Shown here piece by piece: positions 57,416 through 64,000 of a stretch of DNA of 64,000 bases. Within the stretch, counting starts at the first letter, position 1; each line of letters begins with the position of its first letter. The notes under the pieces are model-generated. The model did no database searches. It had not been told where the DNA came from and was given only the letters and a program-made list of their open reading frames with translations. Position numbers and translations under genes: made by a program. This DNA is from Candidatus Nitricoxidireducens bremensis (GTDB lineage Bacteria > Pseudomonadota > Gammaproteobacteria > Burkholderiales > Rhodocyclaceae), in assembly GCA_030247725.1 (NCBI GenBank), contig JAOTRT010000002.1, forward strand, positions 186,001 to 250,000. Reading direction: 5' to 3'.

Positions 57416-58051
57416 TCAGCCCGCCACTTCGTCCATGGCCGCGGCGAGATGGGCCCGGTCGCCCCAGGCCACGAGCCGCCAGGTGCCGGCCATCAGCTCC
57501 ACCCAGTTGAGGGCCGCATTGGGGATCAGGAAATCCCGCGGCGTGGCGAGGTCGCGGCCGGTGGCGAGGCGGTAGACGATGTCCAGCACGCCGCCGTGGG
57601 AAACCATCAGGAGCCGCTTGCCGGGGTGGGCGGCCACCAGGGTCGCCAGGGTGCCCTCGACGCGGGCGGCGAAGGCACGCAGGGATTCGCCGCCGCCCAG
57701 GTCGGCGTCCGGGTCCCGCGCCGCATAGCGGTCGTAGATCTCCGGATGGCGCTGACGCGTCTCCGCCGTCGTATGGCCCTGCATGAGGCCGTAGTGGCGC
57801 TCCCGCAGGCCGGCGGCCTCGAAGACGGGCAGGCCGAGGGCGGCGGCGATGGGGGCCGCCGTCTGCCGCGTGCGCGCCATGTCGCTGCTGTAGATGACGT
57901 CGAAGCCGTGCCCGCGCAGGCCGGCCGCCGCCGCAGCCGCCTGGGCGTGGCCGACGGCGTTGAGGGGGATGTCGATCTGGCCCTGGAGACGCTTCTCGGC
58001 GTTCCAGTTGGTTTCGCCATGACGGAGGATGCAGATGCGGGTGGCGGACAT
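57416..58051 (-). CDS. Histidine phosphatase (phosphoglycerate-mutase-like) family protein
   Basis: 211 residues. The phosphohistidine motif LRHGETNWNAEKRLQGQIDIPL is at the N-terminus (split here: LRHGETNWN, then RLQGQIDIPL). The second catalytic His is in MVSHGGVLDIV, and YSSDMARTRQTA is the family's arginine block. It could be a cofactor-independent phosphatase such as a CobC/GpmB relative. The start at 58051 puts the motif eight residues in; a longer frame has no support. It is divergent from the TRAP genes. Confidence 0.9.
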   Translation of the reverse strand: MSATRICILRHGETNWNAEKRLQGQIDIPLNAVGHAQAAAAAAGLRGHGFDVIYSSDMARTRQTAAPIAAALGLPVFEAAGLRERHYGLMQGHTTAETRQRHPEIYDRYAARDPDADLGGGESLRAFAARVEGTLATLVAAHPGKRLLMVSHGGVLDIVYRLATGRDLATPRDFLIPNAALNWVELMAGTWRLVAWGDRAHLAAAMDEVAG

Positions 58052-58209
58052 CAGGCTTGCGGGTGGTCTGGTGCGCTGCGGCAGTCGCGCGGCCGGGTTG
58101 TGGATTTCCACATCGGTGTGTTCACGGGGCCTATAAAGCGATTAAGCTACGCACCGCTAAAGGGAGGGCGGGATTTTACACGCCCCCACACGAAGGAGGG
58201 ACAAGCCCC

Positions 58210-58866
58210 ATGCAAGGACTGCTCAAGCTCTCCGGACTGATCGACGACATCAACGAACGCATCGGCAAGGCCGCCACCTGGCTGATCCTGATCGTCGTCG
58301 TCATCAGCGCCGGCAACGCCGTGATGCGCTACACCGCCAACTGGAGTTCCAACGGACTACTGGAAATCCAGTGGTACCTGTTCTCGGCGATCTTCCTGTT
58401 CTGCGCCGCCTACGTGCTGAAGAAGAACGAGCACATCCGCATCGACGTCATCGCCGGTCGCCTGTCGCCGCGCGCCCAGAACTGGATCGACGTCTTCGGC
58501 CTCCTCGTCTTCCTGCTGCCCATGGTGGTGCTGACCCTGTGGCTGTCCTGGCCCGTGTTCATGAACGCCTGGCACACCGGCGAGGTGTCCTCCAACCCCG
58601 GCGGCCTGGTGCGCTGGCCGGTACGCCTGCTGCTGCCGGTGGGCTTCTTCCTGCTGCTGCTGCAGGGCTTCTCCGAACTCATCAAGCGCATCGCCTTCCT
58701 CACCGGCCAGGGCCCCAATCCCCTGGACAAGGAGAAGGGCCCGAGCGCCGAGGAGGAACTGGCCGCCGAGATCAAGAAGCACCAGGTGGCTCCGGAGGTC
58801 GCCGACATCGTGCATATGAACCACGAGATGGTCGAAGACCACGAGAAGGAAGGAGACCGGAAATGA
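58210..58866 (+). CDS. dctQ: TRAP transporter small membrane subunit DctQ
   Basis: 218 residues with four transmembrane helices (ATWLILIVVVISAGNAVMRY, WYLFSAIFLFCAAYVL, VFGLLVFLLPMVVLTLWLSW, LLLPVGFFLLLLQGFSELI). LKKNEHIRIDVI is a DctQ hallmark. The C-terminal tail of about 50 acidic/basic residues is longer than usual. AAGGAGGG lies upstream of the ATG. It overlaps dctM by 4 bp. Confidence 0.92.
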   Translation: MQGLLKLSGLIDDINERIGKAATWLILIVVVISAGNAVMRYTANWSSNGLLEIQWYLFSAIFLFCAAYVLKKNEHIRIDVIAGRLSPRAQNWIDVFGLLVFLLPMVVLTLWLSWPVFMNAWHTGEVSSNPGGLVRWPVRLLLPVGFFLLLLQGFSELIKRIAFLTGQGPNPLDKEKGPSAEEELAAEIKKHQVAPEVADIVHMNHEMVEDHEKEGDRK

Positions 58867-60578
58867 CGGAGTTCCTCATCGCCAACATGGCGCCGATCAT
58901 CTTCGCCTCCCTGGTGCTCTTCCTGCTGCTCGGCTTCCCCGTCGCCTTCGCCCTGGCCGCCAACGGCGTCATCTTCGGCTGGCTCGGCATCGAGCTCGGG
59001 CTGTTCAACCCGAGCTTCTTCCAGGCCCTGCCGGAGCGCATCTTCGGCGGCATCATGAACAACGACACGCTGCTGGCGATCCCCTTCTTCACCTTCATGG
59101 GGCTGATCCTGGAGCGTTCGGGCATGGCCGAGGACCTGCTCGACACCATCGGCCAGCTGTTCGGCCCGATCCGCGGCGGCCTCGCCTTCGCCGTCATCTT
59201 CGTCGGCGCCATGCTGGCGGCCACCACGGGCGTCGTCGCCGCCTCGGTGATCTCCATGGGCCTGATCTCCCTGCCCATCATGCTGCGCTACGGCTACGAC
59301 CGGCGCCTCGCCTCGGGCGTCATCGCCGCCTCGGGCACCCTGGCCCAGATCATCCCGCCGTCGCTGGTGCTGATCATCATGGCCGACCAGCTCGGCAAAT
59401 CGGTCGGCGACATGTACAAGGGCGCCTTCGTACCCGGCTTCATCCTGACCGGCCTCTATGTCGGCTATATCGTGCTGGTCACGCTGATCAAGCCCCAGTG
59501 GGCGCCGGCCCTGCCACCCGAGGCCCGCGTCTTCCGCGAACCCAACGGCAAGAGCGGCATGGCTTCCCTGCTGGTGCTGACCGTGATCTCCGTGGCGGCC
59601 GGTCTCGCCTGGGGCCACTTCCGCCTGCCCGCCGACGGCCCGACGGACGAGGCCATCGTCGTCTGCATGTTGGTGGGCATCGGCGTCGCCTTCACCCTTT
59701 CCGTCATCAACCGCAGCTTCAAGCTGGGCCTCTTGTCGGCCATGGCGGAGAAGGTCACCTTCGTGCTGATTCCGCCCCTGGCGCTGATCTTCCTCGTGCT
59801 GGGCACCATCTTCCTCGGCGTCGCCACGCCCACTGAGGGCGGCGCCATGGGCGCCGCCGGCGCCCTCATCATGGCCCTGATGCGCAAACGCCTGACCTGG
59901 TCCCTGACCAAGCAGGCCATGGACAGCACCGCCAAGCTCACCACTTTCGTCGTCTTCATCCTCGTCGGCGCACGGGTGTTCTCCCTCACCTTCTACGGCG
60001 TGGATGGCCACCGCTGGGTGGAGCACCTGCTCGACGACCTGCCCGGCGGCCAGATCGGCTTCCTCATCGTGGTGAACATCCTGGTCTTCGTGCTGGCCTT
60101 CTTCCTCGACTTCTTCGAGCTGTCCTTCATCATCGTGCCCCTGCTGGGGCCGGTGGCGGAGAAGCTGGGCATCGACCTGATCTGGTTCGGCGTGCTGCTG
60201 GCGGTGAACATGCAGACCTCCTTCATGCATCCGCCCTTCGGCTTCGCCCTGTTCTACCTGCGCTCGGTGGCGCCGTCCCTGCCCTACAAGGACCACGTCA
60301 CCGGCAAGACGACGGAGCCCGTCACCACGGGCCAGATCTACTGGGGCGCCATCCCCTTCGTGGTGATCCAGCTCATCATGGTCGCCCTCATCATCGCCTT
60401 CCCGCAACTGGTGGGCCACGACAAGAAGGTGGAGGACACGGGACCGGAGATCGACATCCAGCAGATGCTGCAGGACGACGCCGGCAAATCCTCGGGCTTC
60501 GGCGCCCCGCCGGCGGCGGGCCAGGACGACGACGCCATCACCAGGGCGATCCGCGACGCCGCCAAGGAAAACAAGTAA
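58863..60578 (+). CDS. dctM: TRAP transporter large membrane subunit DctM
   Basis: 571 residues, about 12 helices or more. DctM motifs are present: NNDTLLAIPFFTFMGLILERSGMAEDL in pieces (LLAIPFFTFMG, ERSGMAEDLL), ASGTLAQIIPPSLVLIIMAD and GVATPTEGGAMGAAGALIMA. It is longer than the usual 430, through an extra central helix pair and a soluble C-terminal tail. This matches the TakM-like large-subunit type. Sodium-driven import of an organic acid is expected. Confidence 0.93.
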   Translation: MTEFLIANMAPIIFASLVLFLLLGFPVAFALAANGVIFGWLGIELGLFNPSFFQALPERIFGGIMNNDTLLAIPFFTFMGLILERSGMAEDLLDTIGQLFGPIRGGLAFAVIFVGAMLAATTGVVAASVISMGLISLPIMLRYGYDRRLASGVIAASGTLAQIIPPSLVLIIMADQLGKSVGDMYKGAFVPGFILTGLYVGYIVLVTLIKPQWAPALPPEARVFREPNGKSGMASLLVLTVISVAAGLAWGHFRLPADGPTDEAIVVCMLVGIGVAFTLSVINRSFKLGLLSAMAEKVTFVLIPPLALIFLVLGTIFLGVATPTEGGAMGAAGALIMALMRKRLTWSLTKQAMDSTAKLTTFVVFILVGARVFSLTFYGVDGHRWVEHLLDDLPGGQIGFLIVVNILVFVLAFFLDFFELSFIIVPLLGPVAEKLGIDLIWFGVLLAVNMQTSFMHPPFGFALFYLRSVAPSLPYKDHVTGKTTEPVTTGQIYWGAIPFVVIQLIMVALIIAFPQLVGHDKKVEDTGPEIDIQQMLQDDAGKSSGFGAPPAAGQDDDAITRAIRDAAKENK

Positions 60579-60710
60579 CATCCGGGCCCGCCGGCCATGG
60601 CGCCGGCGGCCGTCCCGTCACCCGGCCGACCGCCGAAGCTTGCCCCGACCTGACGGGCACGCGGTTTGCTCGTGTCGGTTCGGTTCCCCATTTCCTGTGA
60701 GGTTTGCAAC

Positions 60711-62048
60711 ATGATCCTGTCGCTGTCGGCCCGTCTGGCGGCCTGCGGAGTCCTGATGCTGCTGGCCGGTCCGGGCCACGCCGCCGAAGGGCCTGCCGTC
60801 GCCGGCATCCCCATGGAGTTCTTCCTCTTCGCCTTCACCCTGCTGGGGGTGGCCCTGTTCCACAACCAGACCTTCTACGTGGCCCTGACGGGCCTGGCGA
60901 CCATCTCCCTCTACAAGATCGCCGTCACCGGCTTCAAGACCGGGGCGGGGGTGGCGGGCTTCGCCGGCCACCTGGGCCACGAATGGGTGACCCTGGCCAA
61001 CCTGTTCTGCCTGCTCATGGGCTTCGCCATCCTGGCGCGCCATTTCGAGAAAAGCCACGTACCCGTGATCCTGCCCCGCTTCCTGCCGTCCGACTGGAGG
61101 GGTGCCTTCGCCCTGCTGGCCATGGTCTGGGTGATCTCCAGCTTCCTCGACAACATCGCCGCCGCCCTCATCGGCGGCGCCATGGCCCACCAGCTGTTCC
61201 GCGCCAAGGTGCATATCGGCTACCTGGCGGCCATCGTCGCCGCCTCCAACGCCGGAGGCGCCTTCTCGGTGGTCGGCGACACGACGACCACCATGATGTG
61301 GATCGCCGGCGTCAGGCCCGGCCAGGTGTTCGAGGCCATCCTCGCCTCGGCGGTGGCCCTGGCCATCAGCGGCTACGTGGCGGCCAAGCAGCAGCACGCC
61401 TACTCCCCCATCCTCAAGCACGCCCATGCGCACACGCATGTCGATTGGGGGCGCATTTTCATTGTCGTCCTGATCCTGGTGTTCGCCATGACGACCAACA
61501 TCGTCGTGAACAGCCATTTCACGGACATCAGCGATTCCTTCCCCTTCATCGGCGTCGCCGTCTGGGCGGCCATCCTGGTGACCATGCCGGTGCGTCGCCA
61601 CGACTGGGAGGTGATCGGCGAGTCCATCAAGGGCACCCTGTTCCTGCTGTTCCTGGTCACCAGCGCCTCCATGATGCCGGTGGAGAAGCTGCCCGCCGCC
61701 TCCTGGCAGACGGCCTTCGGCCTGGGCTTCGTTTCCGCCGTGTTCGACAACATCCCGCTCACGGCCCTGGCCATCCGCCAGGACGGCTACGACTGGGGCT
61801 TCCTTGCCTTCGCCGTGGGCTTCGGCGGCTCGATGCTGTGGTTCGGTTCCTCTGCCGGCGTCGCCCTGTCCAACATGTATCCGGAGGCCAAGTCCGTCGG
61901 CAACTGGCTGCGCCACGGCTGGCACGTGGCCCTCGCTTACGTGGTGGCCTACTTCGTCATGCTGGCCTTCATCGGCTGGCATCCGGAACCCCTGAACAAG
62001 GGGGACGGCGCCGTACCGGCGGCCGTCCAGACGGCGCCGCAACATTAG
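60711..62048 (+). CDS. nhaD: NhaD-type sodium/proton antiporter
   Basis: 445 residues of the ArsB/NhaD permease fold. An N-terminal hydrophobic leader ends near GHAAEG. The family blocks are SSFLDNIAAALIGGAMAHQLF and AIVAASNAGGAFSVVGDTTTTMMWIAG in the first half, and SAVFDNIPLTALAI in the second. A His-rich loop (HAHAHTHVD) lies in the middle. The ATG at 60711 follows GTGAGG. It sits between the TRAP membrane subunits and the convergent dctP, so it may supply the sodium gradient the TRAP system uses. Confidence 0.88.
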   Translation: MILSLSARLAACGVLMLLAGPGHAAEGPAVAGIPMEFFLFAFTLLGVALFHNQTFYVALTGLATISLYKIAVTGFKTGAGVAGFAGHLGHEWVTLANLFCLLMGFAILARHFEKSHVPVILPRFLPSDWRGAFALLAMVWVISSFLDNIAAALIGGAMAHQLFRAKVHIGYLAAIVAASNAGGAFSVVGDTTTTMMWIAGVRPGQVFEAILASAVALAISGYVAAKQQHAYSPILKHAHAHTHVDWGRIFIVVLILVFAMTTNIVVNSHFTDISDSFPFIGVAVWAAILVTMPVRRHDWEVIGESIKGTLFLLFLVTSASMMPVEKLPAASWQTAFGLGFVSAVFDNIPLTALAIRQDGYDWGFLAFAVGFGGSMLWFGSSAGVALSNMYPEAKSVGNWLRHGWHVALAYVVAYFVMLAFIGWHPEPLNKGDGAVPAAVQTAPQH

Positions 62049-62089
62049 CGTCCCCCTTCCCTCCCGGCGCCCGGCACCGGGCACGGACG

Positions 62090-62125
62090 AAAAAAAACCC
62101 AGCGGCAAGCCGCTGGGTTTTTTTT
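62090..62125. terminator. Bidirectional terminator between nhaD and dctP
   Basis: CCCAGCGGC and GCCGCTGGG form a 9-bp perfect stem with an AA loop (62098-62117). It is flanked by an A-tract on the left and a T-tract on the right, so it can end both the nhaD transcript (plus) and the dctP transcript (minus). Confidence 0.92.
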
Positions 62126-62136
62126 GAGCGCTGCGC

Positions 62137-63219
62137 TTACTTGATGTGCTGCTGCAGGAAGCTGTCCATGCCCAGTTCGGCGACGCTGAACCACTGGTTC
62201 TGCGTCTTCTGGTACTTGAGGTACTCGGTGTAGATCTTCTTGAACGCCGGGTTCTTGTTGGACTCGTCGTTGTAGAGATCGACGGCGGCCTTGTAGGCGC
62301 CTTCGAGAATCTCGTTGGAGTAGCGCTTGAGCTTGACGCCGTTCTGCACCAGGCTACGCAGGGCGATGGGGTTCTTGTGGTCATACTCGGCCATCATGGT
62401 GACGTTGGCCTCGTAGGCGGCGGCCTCGAACGCGGCCTTGTAGTCGGCCGGCAGCTTGGCCCAGGCATCCCGGTTCACGAAGAAGTGGATGACGGGACCC
62501 GGCTCCCACCAGCCCGGGAAGTAGTAGTTCTTGGCGACCTTGTAGAAGCCCAGCTTCTCGTCGTCGTAGGGACCGACCCATTCGGCGGCGTCGATGGTGC
62601 CCTTTTCCAGGGCCGGGTAGATGTCGGAACCGGCGATCTGCTGGGTGACCATGCCGAGCTGGGAGAAGACGGCGCCGCCAAGGCCGGCGATACGCATCTT
62701 GACGCCCTTGACGTCGGCCAGGGTGTTCACTTCCTTGCGGAACCAGCCGCCCATCTGCACACCGGTATTGCCGCCGGCGAAGGAGACGACGTTGTAGTTG
62801 GCGTAGAACTCGTCGAGCAGCTTCTGGCCGCCGCCGTAGTAGATCCAGGCGTTCATCTGGCGGTTGTTCATGCCGAAGGGCACCGCCGTGCCGAAGGCAA
62901 AGGTCTTGTCCTTGCCGACGTAGTAGTAGGAACAGGTGTGGCAGCACTCGACGGTGCCGTTCTGGGTAACGTCCAGGGCCTGCAGGCCGGGGGCGACTTC
63001 GCCGGCGGCGAAGACCTGGACCTGGAACTTGCCGCCGGTCATGGCGGCGAGGCGCTTGGACAGGACCTCGGCGCCGCCGTAGATGGTGTCGAGGCTCTTC
63101 GGGAAGCTCGATGTCAGGCGCCACTTGATGGTGGGCGCGGTCTGGGCGATGGCCGGAGCGGCACCGGCGGCGAGGATGCCGGCCATGCCGGCGTTCTTCA
63201 GAAATTTGCGACGTTCCAT
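62137..63219 (-). CDS. dctP: TRAP transporter substrate-binding protein, TakP-like (2-oxoacid type)
   Basis: 360 residues. The Tat-type signal ERRKFLKNAG...APAIAQ indicates export folded. The mature protein closely follows the pattern of Rhodobacter TakP: SSFPKSLDTIYGGAEVLSK, VAPGLQALDVTQNGTVECCH, GGNTGVQMGGWFRKEVNTLA and GTIDAAEWVGPYDDEKLGFYK. TakP binds 2-oxoacids such as pyruvate, so that is the likely ligand. It is separated from dctQM by nhaD and on the opposite strand, an uncommon layout. Confidence 0.93.
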   Translation of the reverse strand: MERRKFLKNAGMAGILAAGAAPAIAQTAPTIKWRLTSSFPKSLDTIYGGAEVLSKRLAAMTGGKFQVQVFAAGEVAPGLQALDVTQNGTVECCHTCSYYYVGKDKTFAFGTAVPFGMNNRQMNAWIYYGGGQKLLDEFYANYNVVSFAGGNTGVQMGGWFRKEVNTLADVKGVKMRIAGLGGAVFSQLGMVTQQIAGSDIYPALEKGTIDAAEWVGPYDDEKLGFYKVAKNYYFPGWWEPGPVIHFFVNRDAWAKLPADYKAAFEAAAYEANVTMMAEYDHKNPIALRSLVQNGVKLKRYSNEILEGAYKAAVDLYNDESNKNPAFKKIYTEYLKYQKTQNQWFSVAELGMDSFLQQHIK

Positions 63220-63267
63220 ATGTCTTCTCCTGTTGTGGGCAGCTTGTGGCCGCCGATTATTGACCGA

Positions 63268-63286
63268 ACATTCCGCTAGGGAATGT
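63268..63286. promoter_or_regulatory. Inverted repeat upstream of dctP
   Basis: ACATTCC and GGAATGT are 7-bp perfect arms around GCTAG, lying about 50-65 bp upstream of the dctP ATG. A regulator site is plausible but no matching regulator gene is adjacent. Confidence 0.4.
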
Positions 63287-63393
63287 CGGCGATACTACAC
63301 CAAGGAAATCGCCCGGCGGTGTTGCGGTAAACCACAAGCCCGGCGCAAAGCCAAGCCCCTGGCGCCATTGCGGCCTCTCGTCGCCGCGCCGGC

Positions 63394-64000
63394 TCAGTTG
63401 CCCGCCACCGTCATGCGGTCGAGGAGGATGGAGCCGACCTGCTTCGATCCCCGCGCCACCACGTCGTTGCCGACGGCGACGATGCCGCGGAACATGTCGC
63501 GCAGATTGCCGGCGATGGTCACTTCCTGCACCGGGTAGGCGACCTCGCCGCCCTCGACCCAGTAGCCGGCGGCGCCGCGGGAATAGTCGCCGGTGACGTA
63601 GTTGATGCCGTGGCCGAGGAGTTCGGTGACCAGCAGGCCCGTGCCCATCTCCTTGAGCAGGCCGCGGAAATCCTTGTCGCCCGGCTGCACCAGCAGGTTG
63701 TGGCTGCCGCCGGCGTTGCCGGTGGTCGGCATGCCGAGCTTGCGCGCCGTGTAGGTGGAGAGGAAGTAGCCCTGCACGACGCCGCCGTCGACCACCGTGC
63801 GGTCCTTGGTCGCCACGCCGTCGTCGTCGAAGGAACTGGAGGCGAGGCCCTTGCGCAGGTGGGGACGTTCCTCGATGCGCATGAAGGAAGGGAACACCTG
63901 CTTGCCGAGGGAATCGACGAGGAAGGAGGACTTGCGGTAGAGGGAGCCGCCGCTCACCGCATGGACGAAGCTGGCGACCAGGCCGGCGGCCAGGGGCGCC
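63394..64000 (-). CDS. pmbA: Metalloprotease PmbA/TldE, C-terminal part (5' end outside window)
   Basis: The last ~200 residues of the TldD/PmbA protease partner, which processes modified peptides and antitoxins with TldD. The right edge reads in frame as APLAAGLVASFVHAVSGGSL, then YRKSSFLVDSLGKQVFP. Later family blocks are SFDDDGVATKDRTVVDGGVV, GNAGGSHNL and GYWVEGGEVAYPVQEVTIAG. The end LDRMTVAGN is canonical. The N-terminal half lies outside the window. Confidence 0.95.
   Translation of the reverse strand, partial: APLAAGLVASFVHAVSGGSLYRKSSFLVDSLGKQVFPSFMRIEERPHLRKGLASSSFDDDGVATKDRTVVDGGVVQGYFLSTYTARKLGMPTTGNAGGSHNLLVQPGDKDFRGLLKEMGTGLLVTELLGHGINYVTGDYSRGAAGYWVEGGEVAYPVQEVTIAGNLRDMFRGIVAVGNDVVARGSKQVGSILLDRMTVAGN

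Overview
The window is a high-GC stretch of a Gram-negative chromosome. It is most consistent with a betaproteobacterium of the Rhodocyclales type (Azospira, Dechloromonas or Azonexus relatives). This rests on gene order (dgt-aroB-aroK-pilQPONM / ponA / cyaY / lptM-lysA), the glyA-nrdR-ribD order, the extended HslV N-terminus, and the mix of cyclic-di-GMP and TRAP-transport genes. The genus is inferred from gene content only. No tRNA, rRNA, CRISPR array, transposase or integrase is visible.

Layout. At 1-0.55 kb is the start of an EAL/HDOD signalling gene, cut by the window edge. From 0.56-9.7 kb lie glmU and the nitrogen-assimilation genes gltB-gltD and gdhA, all on the minus strand, with striking palindromic candidate operators in front of gltB and gdhA. 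From 9.9-17.8 kb lie dgt, aroB, aroK and the type IV pilus alignment/secretin operon pilMNOPQ. From 18-20.3 kb is the divergent PBP1a gene. From 20.4-26.8 kb lie cyaY, lptM, lysA, a two-gene RND efflux system and an unknown gene. From 26.8-32.2 kb is an MSHA-like minor-pilin operon headed by a very large surface protein. From 32.4-41.4 kb is a mosaic: a double-receiver response regulator, a quinone reductase, an orphan ParA, a diguanylate cyclase, and a LysR/pirin/flavodoxin group. Two small AT-rich cargo genes sit here, each enclosed by a pair of inverted repeats of about 215 bp.

From 41.4-46.1 kb hslU and hslV are present but separated by an opposite-strand GGDEF-EAL gene and a coupled 74-residue ORF. 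From 46.1-49.7 kb is a metal (probably zinc) uptake cluster: permease, binding protein, porin-like protein and a small Cys/His periplasmic protein, with no ATPase. From 49.7-57.3 kb lie rlmI, a SulP-STAS-cNMP transporter, a small membrane protein, ribD, nrdR and glyA. A composite hairpin repeat occurs in inverted orientation at each end of the sulP-nrdR block. From 57.4-64 kb lie a histidine phosphatase, a TRAP transporter (dctQM, with a convergent TakP-like dctP), an NhaD-type antiporter and the truncated pmbA.

Most of the window is ordinary core genome. The least ordinary material is the pair of inverted-repeat-bounded cassettes at 33.27-34.42 and 39.87-41.38 kb. Their repeats contain a hairpin whose stem shows compensatory substitutions between copies. 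One cassette carries a KorB/ParB-like DNA-binding protein with its own palindromic operator. The other carries an Mrr-like nuclease-fold protein with an altered catalytic lysine. The split hslVU locus, the operator arrays at gdhA and gltB, and the LTD-DUF11-DUF6701 pilus-associated protein are the next most interesting.
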